Positions 33,123-41,516 of a DNA stretch of 64,000 nt are shown here, one piece after another. This DNA comes from Burkholderia mayonis (GTDB taxonomy: Bacteria > Pseudomonadota > Gammaproteobacteria > Burkholderiales > Burkholderiaceae). The notes below the pieces were generated by a model, which was given only the letters and a program-made list of their open reading frames with translations, ran no database searches and had not been told where the DNA came from. How positions within the stretch are numbered: position 1 is the first letter of the stretch; every line of letters begins with the position of its first letter. Where the stretch lies: NCBI RefSeq assembly GCF_001523745.2, contig NZ_CP013386.1:3410001-3474000 (forward strand), read 5' to 3'. Position numbers and translations under genes: made by a program.

Positions 33123-34625
33123 TTATTCGACGTGCTCGCCGTGCAGGATCACGTCGAGGCCTTCGCGTTCTTCTTCTTCCGTCACGCGCAGGCCGATCAC
33201 GAGGTCGATGACCTTCAGCAGCACGAAGCTGACGATGCCGCTGTAGACGAGCGTGATCAGCACGCCCTTCGCTTGCAGCAGCAGGCTGCCGTCGGCGCCG
33301 CCGATGTCCTTCACCGCGAACACGCCGGTCAGCAGCGCGCCGAGGATACCGCCCACGCCGTGCACGCCGAACGCGTCGAGCGAATCGTCGTAGCCGAGCT
33401 TCGACTTGAGCCACGTCGCCGACCAGAAGCAGACGACGCCCGCGGCGATGCCGATCACGAGCGCGCCCGCGACGCCGACGAAACCCGCGGCCGGCGTGAT
33501 CGCGACGAGGCCCGCGACGGCGCCCGACACGATGCCGAGCACGGAAGGCTTACCCTTCGCGATCCACTCGGCGAACATCCAGCCGAGCGCCGCGCATGCG
33601 GTCGCGACTTGCGTCGTCAGCATCGCGAAGCCGGCACGGCCGTCGGCCGCGACCGCGGAACCCGCGTTGAAGCCGAACCAGCCGACCCACAGCATCGAAC
33701 CGCCGATCAGCGTCAGCACGAGGTTGTGCGGCGCCATCGCTTCGCGGCCGTAGCCGACGCGTTTGCCGAGCACGAGGCACGACATCAGGCCCGCGATGCC
33801 GGCGTTGATGTGCACGACGGTGCCGCCCGCGAAGTCGAGCACGCCGTCCGACGACAGCCAGCCGGTCGGCTCCCAGACCATGTGCGCGATCGGCACATAG
33901 ACGATCAGCGACCAGAGCGTCATGAACACGAGCATCGCCGAGAACTTCATCCGGTCGGCGAACGCGCCGCAGATGAGGGCCGGCGTGATGATCGCGAACG
34001 TCATCTGATAGACGAAGTAGACGGTTTCCGGAATCGTCGGCGCGAGGTGGCTGACGGTGAGCGTCGTCGCCTTGTCGCCGTGGATGTAGTTCATCCCGGA
34101 CAGGAACACGCGCGAGAAGCCGCCGATGAAGCCGCTGCCCGGCGTGAACGCGAGGCTGTAGCCGACCACCGTCCACAGGACCGTGATGAGCGCCGTGATC
34201 GCGAAACTCTGCATCACGGTCGCGAGCACGTTCTTCTTGCGGACCATGCCGCCGTAGAACAGCGCGAGGCCCGGGATCGTCATGAACAGCACGAGGGCGG
34301 TCGACGTCAGCATCCACGCGGTGTCGCCCGAGTTGATCTTCGACGAATCGACCGAGAACGGCGCGGTCGGTGCGGCAGGCGCTGCGGCAGCGGCGGCCGA
34401 AGCCGGTGCGGCGGCCGATGCAGCCGCGGATGCGGCGGCGGAGGCCGACGTGGCAGGTGCCGAAGCGGCCGGCGCGGACGCGGCAGCGGCGCTCGCCGAC
34501 GTGTCGGAAGCGGCGGCGGCCGATGCGGCGGCGGGGGCCGACGACGCGTCGTCGGCCATCGCAGCGCCGATGCCGCCCGCAAGCAGCGAGCCGGCCATCA
34601 ACAGGGACATCAGGATTTTGCGCAT
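33123..34625 (-). CDS. amtB: Ammonium transporter AmtB
   Basis: A 500-residue trimeric ammonia channel. It has a signal peptide (about 1-24), then an unusual Ala/Ser/Pro low-complexity stretch (about residues 28-88), then the 11-helix core: DTAWMLTSTALVLFMTIPGLALFYGGMVRKKN, the pore residues in GCxxHxNAG-type segment (FAGGTVVHINAGIAGL) and the second pore His in DAFGVHGVGGILGAL. The C-terminal RVTEEEEREGLDVILHGE is the GlnK-interacting tail. It follows glnK by 32 bp. The low-complexity segment would be periplasmic. Confidence 0.95.
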   Translation of the reverse strand: MRKILMSLLMAGSLLAGGIGAAMADDASSAPAAASAAAASDTSASAAAASAPAASAPATSASAAASAAASAAAPASAAAAAAPAAPTAPFSVDSSKINSGDTAWMLTSTALVLFMTIPGLALFYGGMVRKKNVLATVMQSFAITALITVLWTVVGYSLAFTPGSGFIGGFSRVFLSGMNYIHGDKATTLTVSHLAPTIPETVYFVYQMTFAIITPALICGAFADRMKFSAMLVFMTLWSLIVYVPIAHMVWEPTGWLSSDGVLDFAGGTVVHINAGIAGLMSCLVLGKRVGYGREAMAPHNLVLTLIGGSMLWVGWFGFNAGSAVAADGRAGFAMLTTQVATACAALGWMFAEWIAKGKPSVLGIVSGAVAGLVAITPAAGFVGVAGALVIGIAAGVVCFWSATWLKSKLGYDDSLDAFGVHGVGGILGALLTGVFAVKDIGGADGSLLLQAKGVLITLVYSGIVSFVLLKVIDLVIGLRVTEEEEREGLDVILHGEHVE

Positions 34626-34657
34626 CTTGGTTTTCCTCTTATCGCTCGTGTCTCTTG

Positions 34658-35008
<351 letters not shown>

Positions 35009-35055
35009 CTATGGTGGTTGTCCCATCACTGCTGCAATGTGTGGCGGAACATCTA

Positions 35056-35073
35056 CAGCAACTCGCATGCCAT
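35056..35073 (-). promoter_or_regulatory. Sigma-54 promoter of glnK-amtB
   Basis: On the minus strand: TGGCAT (35067-35072), five bases, TTGC (35058-35061), a close match to the -24/-12 consensus TGGCAC-N5-TTGC. Start of transcription would be near 35046, about 50 nt before the glnK ATG. It fits the known NtrC/sigma-54 control of glnK-amtB. Confidence 0.72.
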
Positions 35074-35281
35074 GTCGGCTCATGCAGATCTCGAAAGGCT
35101 TTCAGGCAGATTTCCGCCATCGACACACGCTTGCGCGAACGCAAGCGCGCCTTGGCCGAACGGCCAGCGCGGGCCCGGTTTGCTGGCGCGCTGAAAGGAA
35201 GGTTGCTAGAGTGCACGCACGTCCGGCGCACGGCGAACGCGGCTTCTCGCGGTCGAATGCCCGGAAAACGGGCCTGTGAGC

Positions 35282-35347
35282 GCACCAATTTCGGTCATGC
35301 GCAATTCGCGGGCACGACTGCAACGGCAATTGCGCAAATTTTGTGCA
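35282..35347. promoter_or_regulatory. Two NtrC-like sites upstream of glnK
   Basis: TGCGCAAATTTTGTGCA (35331-35347) keeps both outer TGC/GCA arms of the NtrC dyad consensus, and CGCACCAATTTCGGTCA (35282-35298) keeps GCACCA and GGT. They lie about 210 and 260 bp upstream of the sigma-54 promoter, a plausible enhancer distance. The first is also only 18 bp before the ubiK start. Confidence 0.35.
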
Positions 35348-35364
35348 TCTGGAAGGGGAACACC

Positions 35365-35616
35365 ATGAAGCAACCCAGCGACGTTTTCAACGACCTGCAA
35401 TCGCGCATCGGCGATCTGCTGAAAAACTCGCCGGCCAAGGACGTCGAGCGCAACGTGAAGGCAATCCTCACGCAAGGCTTCTCGAAGCTCGATCTCGTCA
35501 CCCGCGAGGAATTCGACACGCAGGCGCAAGTGCTCGCGCGCACCCGCGCGCGGCTCGAAGAGCTCGAAAAGCGCGTCGCCGAGCTCGAACAGAAACTGGC
35601 CGACGTCCAATCGTGA
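35365..35616 (+). CDS. ubiK: UbiK-family accessory factor (YqiC/BMFP)
   Basis: An 83-residue protein with an amphipathic N-terminal helix (VFNDLQSRIGDLLKN) and a C-terminal coiled coil (RARLEELEKRVAELEQKL). It matches the UbiK/YqiC family, which assists aerobic ubiquinone biosynthesis as a membrane-associated factor with UbiJ and can fuse membranes in vitro. SD GGAAGGGG precedes the ATG. The gene is divergent from glnK. Confidence 0.88.
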   Translation: MKQPSDVFNDLQSRIGDLLKNSPAKDVERNVKAILTQGFSKLDLVTREEFDTQAQVLARTRARLEELEKRVAELEQKLADVQS

Positions 35617-35756
35617 CGGCCGCCGCCGCTCGCATTCGCTGAGCGGTTCACCCCCGCAGCTCGCGCCACGCCGGCAAGCGCGCATCGAAACCATTCTCCG
35701 GACGCCACGGGCGGCGCAGTCCGCGCCGCCCGGTCCGGTCCACGCGGAGTCGAATC

Positions 35757-37325
35757 ATGTCGCTTGCCGTGGTGCGCAGCCGCGCGCCCGCTGCCGGCCG
35801 CGCGCCGGAAGTCACCGTCGAAGTCCATCTCGCCAACGGGTTGCCGTCGTTCTCGATCGTCGGCCTGCCCGATCTCGAAGTCCGCGAAAGCCGCGAGCGC
35901 GTGCGCGCCGCGCTGCAGAACTGCGGCTTCGAGTTCCCCGTGCGGCGCATCACCGTCAACCTCGCCCCCGCCGACCTGCCGAAGGAGTCCGGACGCTTCG
36001 ATCTGCCGATCGCGCTCGGCATCCTCGCGGCAAGCGGCCAGCTTCCGGCGAACGCGCTCGACGGCCGCGAGTTCGCGGGCGAGCTGTCGTTGACGGGCGC
36101 GCTGCGGCCGATGCGCGGCGCGTTCGCGATGGCGTGCGGCGCCGCGCGCGGGCAGCAGGCGGACGAAAGCGGTTCGGCCGAGTCCGCGCCGTTACCCGCC
36201 GCCGCACCCGAGCTCTATCTGCCGCTGCCGAGCGCAGGCGAAGCGGCGCTCGTGCCGGGCGTGACCGTGTACGGCGCGGCCGACCTGCCCGCGTTGTGCG
36301 CGCATCTCGCCGACGCGCCGGGCGGGCGGCTCGCGCCGGTCGCCGCCCCGCGCCTCGACGATCTGCCCGCCACGTCCGCCCCCGACCTCGCCGACGTGAT
36401 CGGCCAGACGGGCGCGAAGCGCGCGCTCGAAGTCGCGGCGGCGGGCGGCCATCACATGCTGATGATCGGGCCGCCGGGCGCGGGCAAGTCGATGCTCGCC
36501 GCGCGCCTGCCTGGCCTCTTGCCGCCGCTCACCGATGACGAGGCGCTGACGTCGGCCGCGATCCTGTCGTCGAGCCGCGCGGGCTTCGCGCCCGCTCAAT
36601 GGCGGCGGCGGCCGTTTCGCGCGCCGCATCATTCGTCGAGCTCGGCCGCGCTCGTCGGCGGCCGCAATCCGCCGCAGCCCGGCGAAATCACGCTTGCGCA
36701 CTTCGGCGTGCTGTTTCTCGATGAGCTCCCTGAATTCGACCGGCACGTGCTCGAGACGCTGCGCGAGCCGCTCGAAGCGGGTCGCATCACGATCTCGCGC
36801 GCCGCGCTGCAAGCCGATTTCCCGGCCGCGTGCCAGTTGATCGCCGCGATGAATCCGTGCCCGTGCGGCTGGCGCGGCGATCCCGGCGGCCGCTGCCGCT
36901 GCTCGCCCGACGTCGCCGCGCGCTATCTGCGCAAGCTGTCCGGGCCGCTTCTCGACCGGATCGACATCCAGATCGAGATCCCGGCGCTCACCCCCGCCGA
37001 ACTCGCCGAGCGGCCGGCGACGGCGGGCGAATCGAGCGCGACCGTCGCCGAACGCGTCGCCCGTGCGCGCGAGCGACAATTCGCGCGGCAACGCAAGACG
37101 AACCACATGCTGACGGGCCGCGAAACCGACGCGCTCTGCCGCCCGGACGGCACGGGCGAAGCGCTGTTGCGCGAGGCGGGCGAGCGGTTCCGCTGGTCGG
37201 CGCGCGCGTACTACCGGGTGCTGAAGGTCGCGCGAACGATCGCGGATCTGGCAGGCGACGACGCGCCGAGCGCGGGACAGATCGCCGAAGCGATCCGTTA
37301 TCGGCGGGTGTTTTCACCGGTCTGA
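35757..37325 (+). CDS. comM: YifB/ComM-family Mg-chelatase-like AAA+ ATPase
   Basis: A 522-residue protein. The N-terminal Lon-like ChlI domain (EVTVEVHLANGLPSFSIVGLPDLEVRESRERVRAA) is followed by an AAA+ module with Walker A IGPPGAGKSMLAARLPGLLPPL near residue 240, Walker B FLDELPEFDRHVLETLREPLE, a zinc-like CPCGWRGDPGGRCRCS, and the C-terminal Mg_chelatase_C region. ComM is a hexameric helicase that drives branch migration during natural transformation. It follows ubiK by 140 bp. Confidence 0.93.
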   Translation: MSLAVVRSRAPAAGRAPEVTVEVHLANGLPSFSIVGLPDLEVRESRERVRAALQNCGFEFPVRRITVNLAPADLPKESGRFDLPIALGILAASGQLPANALDGREFAGELSLTGALRPMRGAFAMACGAARGQQADESGSAESAPLPAAAPELYLPLPSAGEAALVPGVTVYGAADLPALCAHLADAPGGRLAPVAAPRLDDLPATSAPDLADVIGQTGAKRALEVAAAGGHHMLMIGPPGAGKSMLAARLPGLLPPLTDDEALTSAAILSSSRAGFAPAQWRRRPFRAPHHSSSSAALVGGRNPPQPGEITLAHFGVLFLDELPEFDRHVLETLREPLEAGRITISRAALQADFPAACQLIAAMNPCPCGWRGDPGGRCRCSPDVAARYLRKLSGPLLDRIDIQIEIPALTPAELAERPATAGESSATVAERVARARERQFARQRKTNHMLTGRETDALCRPDGTGEALLREAGERFRWSARAYYRVLKVARTIADLAGDDAPSAGQIAEAIRYRRVFSPV

Positions 37326-37706
37326 ATAGGAGCCGATTGCAAGCCCTTGCGCCCGATCCGGCCGACGAACAGGAAGATGCGAGGCGTCCCGTAGCGCGGT
37401 GCGGCGAAGTGCGGGGCGGGGCCGGACGCGAGTCGAATCATCGGCTTGCTGTCGAAGCCTTGCGCCGACGCGCCATCGGCAATGTTCTCCGGCAACCGCC
37501 GTTCAGGATAAGGGCGAAGGCGGCCGACGCGGTCGGCCACCAGCTTGAATGATGATTCGAGCGAGAAGGCAGATAGGTCAAGCGTGCCGCGCTCCCGTCC
37601 CGAACGGCGATACGCGCTTGGGCAGCGAGCGTCGCGTAACGGCAGGCGGCGCGATACCGAACGTGCCGCGCAGGAGCGCCCAGCGCTCGCAATACGCAAA
37701 GGAGTG
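37326..37706. other. Gap between comM and the acetyltransferase gene
   Basis: 381 bp between converging genes. Several frames are open because of GC content, but none resembles a known protein and none has a good ribosome-binding site. I see no terminator, repeat or RNA gene. Confidence 0.4.
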
Positions 37707-38150
37707 TCATCCGCCGCCCTCCTCACGCGATTCCAGCAGCAGATACTCGCCATCGTCGGACACACCCGAGCCGATCTCGACGAACCGATGCGCGCGATAG
37801 AACGCGAGCGCGCGTTCGTTCTGCGTCAGACACTTGAGCCGATAGCGCGCGGCGGGCCAGCCGGGCAGCGCACGCAGCAACGCGCTGCCGATTCCTTCAC
37901 GCAGCCGCGATCCTGCGACGTACAGGTGATGGATGAAGCGCTCCGGCCCCCACACCGAGATGAAGCCGACGATGCCCGAACCCGCCGCTTCGGCGACGAG
38001 CAGCGATTCGCCTCGCGTGTGTTCGTCGAAATCGTCCAGCGCGAAACCATCGGCTGACAGCCAGTCGAACGTGTCGCGGCGAGTTTGCAAAAAGATTCGG
38101 CGCAACGCCGGCCGGTCGTCGGCAACGGCCGTGCGAACGATGATCGTCAT
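37707..38150 (-). CDS. GNAT-family N-acetyltransferase
   Basis: A 147-residue acetyltransferase. It has the fold's N-terminal VRTAVADDRPALRRIF, the beta4 strand GIVGFISVWGPERFIHHLYVAG, the acetyl-CoA loop SRLREGIGSALLRALPG (R/Q-x-x-G-x-G/A) and the C-terminal NERALAFYRAHRFVEIGSG. The substrate is unknown. The ATG at 38148-38150 is chosen because the first strand starts there. Confidence 0.87.
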   Translation of the reverse strand: MTIIVRTAVADDRPALRRIFLQTRRDTFDWLSADGFALDDFDEHTRGESLLVAEAAGSGIVGFISVWGPERFIHHLYVAGSRLREGIGSALLRALPGWPAARYRLKCLTQNERALAFYRAHRFVEIGSGVSDDGEYLLLESREEGGG

Positions 38151-38590
38151 GATCGTTTTATCTGGGTACGGTGGAGACGAGGACAGTGGGCGGCACGCAG
38201 CTCTCGCCGCCTGCAGCGGAACGATCGACGCGCCTGCCCGGCCGCCGGTTGCGACACGCCGCACGGCGAGCACCTGACGCAAACGCACGAACGCGATCCG
38301 ATGCCGTTTCCCGATCGTTGCCGGCTGCAACGCGGTGCAACTCGGTCCGGCGTGGAGGTCGCGGACTCGTGACGTGCAACGCGCGATGCGCAACGGCAAA
38401 CGTCGATGACGCAATAAAGCGCCACAACCGCAAAACGAAGGCGGCAGGCGAATCGTAATATAGTAGGGTCAATAACGGTGCACGTTTTCAATGACGCCAT
38501 CGTCCCGCGACGCCATCGTCCCGCGCGCCGAGCGTCTGTGGCGGCGTCGGACCGTCCAAGATTTGCCTTCCCCGACTGGAGCGAACGCGC
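38151..38590. other. Gap before the thioesterase gene
   Basis: 440 bp between divergent genes. It becomes A/T-richer at about 38380-38480 and includes a TATAGT hexamer at about 38460 that could be a -10 box for the thioesterase, without a clear -35. No coding frame or RNA gene is convincing. Confidence 0.4.
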
Positions 38591-39403
38591 ATGGCCTTGC
38601 TGCCCGGCACCCTCACCATTCCCGACAGGCGCGAACACGCGCGGCACCGGCTGCTGATGTTCCATCACGCGTGCGGCTCCGCGACGAACTACTACAAATG
38701 GGCGACCGCGTTTCCGGCGCATATCGAGGTCTGGCTCGTCGAGCTGCCGGGCCGCGGCAGGAATCTCAACCGCCCCGCGATCGATGCGCTGCCGCAATTG
38801 CGCGACTACCTGCGCGAGCTCGCTCCCGAGCTCCCTTCCGACTATGCGATCTTCGGCCACAGCATGGGCGCGCTCGTCGCGTATTGCTTCGCGCACGACA
38901 TGACGCAGCTCGGACGTCCGCCGCGCTGGCTCGGCGTGTCGGGCGCCGACTCACCGTTCGCGGCATCGCGGCGCCGCGCGTTTCCGGTTCATCAGCGCAC
39001 CGAAGCGGCGATTGTCGACTACCTCGCGGCGCTCGGCGGCACACCGCCTGAAGTCTTCGCACACGACGAGCTGCGGGCGATGCTGCTGACGCTCGCAAAG
39101 GCCGACTTCCGGATCGTCGAGGCATTCTTCCCGCTCGCATCGCCGACGCCGCTGCCCGTTCCCGTCACGGTCTTCGCGGGCCGGCAGGATGCGGTGCTGT
39201 CCCCGGAAGGGCTGCGTGACTGGCAGCGCGCATCGACGCGGCTGATCGAGTTCCGGGCGTTCGACGGCGGGCATTTCTACCTGCTCGATGACCTGTCCGC
39301 GGTCCATAACGCAGTGGACGCCGCGCTCGCGCGGCATGAGCGGCCGCCGGCGAACGGCGCGACGGGTACCGGTGTCTTCGATGGAGCGCCTTGCGCCGGA
39401 TAG
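38591..39403 (+). CDS. Type II thioesterase (alpha/beta hydrolase, GrsT/SrfAD-like)
   Basis: A 270-residue hydrolase. The start RHRLLMFHHACGSATNYYKW and VWLVELPGRGRNLNRP, the nucleophile elbow IFGHSMGALVAYCFAHDM, the Asp in VTVFAGRQDAVLSPE and the His in FDGGHFYLLDD are the pattern of editing thioesterases that free misloaded carrier proteins in NRPS and PKS systems. No NRPS or PKS gene is in the window, so its partner lies elsewhere. Another in-frame ATG at residue 23 is possible. Confidence 0.85.
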   Translation: MALLPGTLTIPDRREHARHRLLMFHHACGSATNYYKWATAFPAHIEVWLVELPGRGRNLNRPAIDALPQLRDYLRELAPELPSDYAIFGHSMGALVAYCFAHDMTQLGRPPRWLGVSGADSPFAASRRRAFPVHQRTEAAIVDYLAALGGTPPEVFAHDELRAMLLTLAKADFRIVEAFFPLASPTPLPVPVTVFAGRQDAVLSPEGLRDWQRASTRLIEFRAFDGGHFYLLDDLSAVHNAVDAALARHERPPANGATGTGVFDGAPCAG

Positions 39404-40007
39404 CCGCGCGATTTGGCGCTTGCACGCACTCGGCGCAGACGCCGATCGCCCGACGACGCCCCAGCGCTTTGCGCTCGATCGGCCGGCACGAAAGCGTTTC
39501 GTCCGCTCGGGGCTTCAGCACCAATACGCAAGCGCACACCGTGGCCGCCAACCCGCCCGCCCGGCAAACGGGCGACTCCCGGAAAACACGCACCGCGGAA
39601 CCGCCGGAAAGCGTCGAAAAAAACGCGCCGCATCGTCGGAAGCCACGCGCCACAGGGCATCCGGGCTTGCCTCTCGTCGCCCGGATGGCAAATAAATGGC
39701 TGTCAAGACTTGACTTATGCACAATTAGGCGAATCCGACCCAACTTCCGCACGCCCCAGCCGTTACTTGAAGCTTCTTTTGCAAATTATTGATTTTGTTG
39801 ATTTTTTGCAGGTGCAAAGATTCGAGGCAATCTAACTGAAAGGCCCTCTGGCGGGACTTTGCAGAAGGCCCGGCAAAGTTTTCAACAAAGTTATCCACAG
39901 TCTTTGTGGATAGTTTAAAAAATCCCACAAAATCCGGCGATTAGCGTCCTTTCTTGTGAAGGAACTTTCAGTTCGGAATCGGCTCTCAGATATCCCGCAT
40001 CGCTCGA
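39404..40007. other. 604-bp intergenic region with AT-rich segment
   Basis: Between the converging thioesterase and lipoprotein genes. The first 280 bp are GC-rich and non-coding as far as I can tell. From about 39690 to 39960 the base composition falls well below the surroundings, with DnaA-box-like 9-mers (see the separate entry), an AT-rich run at 39771-39820, and a short inverted repeat ACTTTGC/GCAAAGT (39856-39879). Confidence 0.55.
39715..39913. other. DnaA-box cluster with AT-rich segment
   Basis: TTATGCACA at 39715-39723 and TTATCCACA at 39891-39899 both match TTWTNCACA exactly. TGTGGATAG at 39905-39913 is a one-mismatch box in the opposite direction, five bases from the second. Between them lies an AT-rich run with two GATTTT-type repeats (ATTGATTTTGTTGATTTTTT, about 39786-39805). 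Chance occurrence of three such boxes in 200 bp of 68% GC DNA is low but not excluded. Confidence 0.45.
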
Positions 40008-40763
40008 TCAGTCGAGTTTTAACGAGCCGAAAAATTGTTCGAGCGGCTCGGCGGCGAGCGGCGCGTCGGAGATCACGATGACCTCGTACACGTGCCGGCC
40101 GTGCGCGATGAGCCGCGCAATCACCGTCTTCGACGCGCCCGCGTCGGATGAAACCGATTCCCGCGCCGCACTGGGCGCCCTGCCCGACGCGCCACCAGGC
40201 GCCCCGCTCATCCGCAGCTCGACGCCCGCCGTCTGGCCGCCCATCGCGAGCGGCACGAGCACCGCCTGCTCGGCCGGCTGCGCACGCAGGTTGCGCGCCA
40301 AACCGGTGCGCAGATAGTCGAGCACCGCGCGCTGGGTCGCATCGCGGTCGTCGGGCAGCATGATCGTGCCGACGGCGAACACCGCACCACCGACGTGCGC
40401 CGCCTGCATCCGCATCTTCATCGGCACGCCGCCGATCGCGACCGGGTGCTCTTCGACGGTCGGCTTTGCCGGCAGATCGATCGTGTAGCCGGCGTCGTTG
40501 TGCAGCGTGCGCCAGTCGTAAGCGGGCGAACAGGCGGCAAGCGACGCGAGCGCGCCGAACGCGACGGCGGCGCGGCGCGCACGGGACGCAAAAGATGCGA
40601 CGAACGCGCGCAACGGCTCTGGCGGATGGAGCGAAGCCGACCGGCCCGATGGCCCCACTGGCCCACGTGAACCAAGCAGGCCAAACAAGCCGACCAGACG
40701 AAGCAAACGAAGCAGACGCGCGTAGCGAAAACCGGCACGAATCATGAAAGGAACGGGTTGCAA
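40008..40763 (-). CDS. Putative lipoprotein of unknown function
   Basis: A 251-codon frame. The recognisable part begins with RAAVAFGALASLAACSPAYDW, whose LAAC fits a lipobox, so the mature lipoprotein should start at that cysteine (about residue 78). The 70 or so residues before it are unusually long for a signal peptide, and the true start may be a TTG near residue 50. The mature part (YDWRTLHNDAGYTIDLPAKP, HVGGAVFAVGTIML, GRHVYEVIVIS) is a soluble alpha/beta domain seen in Burkholderiales hypothetical proteins. Function is unknown. Confidence 0.72.
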   Translation of the reverse strand: MQPVPFMIRAGFRYARLLRLLRLVGLFGLLGSRGPVGPSGRSASLHPPEPLRAFVASFASRARRAAVAFGALASLAACSPAYDWRTLHNDAGYTIDLPAKPTVEEHPVAIGGVPMKMRMQAAHVGGAVFAVGTIMLPDDRDATQRAVLDYLRTGLARNLRAQPAEQAVLVPLAMGGQTAGVELRMSGAPGGASGRAPSAARESVSSDAGASKTVIARLIAHGRHVYEVIVISDAPLAAEPLEQFFGSLKLD

Positions 40764-40910
40764 TGGACGGTAAACGAAGCCGCATTATCGCCGGTCGGCG
40801 CGTCCGCGCGGCGCCGGTGCGCGCGCCCGATTGACGGTACAATGAGCGCCGTTCGCACCGCTTGGGCGCGCCGCCCGTGTGGCGTCGCCCGCATTCCAGA
40901 GGTTCAGCAG

Positions 40911-41447
40911 ATGAGTCCCGCTCCCGCCCCCACCGGCCGCCGCGCCGGCCCGTTGCGCTACGTGGCGATCGCCGTCGCCGCCGTCGCGATCGCCGTCGCC
41001 GGCTATTTCGCGTTCAACGGCAAGTCGAGCGCGCCCGAAGCGACGTTCACGCTGTTGTCCGGTCAGAAGATCTCGACCGGCGCCGATCTGAAGGGCAAGG
41101 TCTACCTCGTCAACTTCTGGGCGACGAGCTGCGCGACCTGCATGCAGGAAATGCCGCAGATGGTCGACACGTACAACCGCTTCAAGGGCCAGGGGCTCGA
41201 GTTCGTCGCGGTCGCGATGAGCTACGATCCGCCGATGTATGTCGCGAACTACGCGCAGACCCGCCAGTTGCCGTTCAAGGTCGCGCTCGACGACGGCAGC
41301 GTCGCGAAGCAGTTCGGCAACGTCCAGCTTACGCCAACAACGTTCGTGATCGGCAAGGACGGCAAGATCCTGAAGCGCTACGTCGGCGCGCCGCAGTTCG
41401 CGGAGCTCGACCAACTGCTGCAGAAAGCGCTCGGCACGAGCGCGTAA
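40911..41447 (+). CDS. TlpA-family membrane-anchored thioredoxin
   Basis: A 178-residue protein with one N-terminal TM helix (about residues 16-36) and a periplasmic thioredoxin fold. The active site reads LVNFWATSCATCMQEMPQM (CATC) and the cis-proline strand is VQLTPTTFVIGKDGKIL. Such proteins reduce disulfides during cytochrome c or CuA maturation. It is divergent from the lipoprotein gene. The ATG at 40911 is preferred since the TM helix follows; AGAGG lies upstream. Confidence 0.88.
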   Translation: MSPAPAPTGRRAGPLRYVAIAVAAVAIAVAGYFAFNGKSSAPEATFTLLSGQKISTGADLKGKVYLVNFWATSCATCMQEMPQMVDTYNRFKGQGLEFVAVAMSYDPPMYVANYAQTRQLPFKVALDDGSVAKQFGNVQLTPTTFVIGKDGKILKRYVGAPQFAELDQLLQKALGTSA

Positions 41448-41516
41448 GCCCTCCGGCCGCGCCGCACGGCGCGCCGCCTCCCTCCGACGGATCGCTCGAG
41501 ACGGGTCACGCCCGCT

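Noticed and set aside
35025..35055. TTGCA with upstream GC-rich sequence as an alternative sigma-54 promoter for glnK
   Set aside because: The -24 GG is missing (TCCGCC instead of TGGCAC). The site at 35056-35073 fits far better.
37298..37765. A 155-codon minus frame in the gap after comM
   Set aside because: It has no recognisable domain, no SD, and overlaps the end of comM and the end of the acetyltransferase gene.
39690..39960. The DnaA-box region as the chromosomal oriC
   Set aside because: No dnaA, dnaN, gyrB, rpmH or gidA nearby and only three boxes; kept as a weaker DnaA-binding module.
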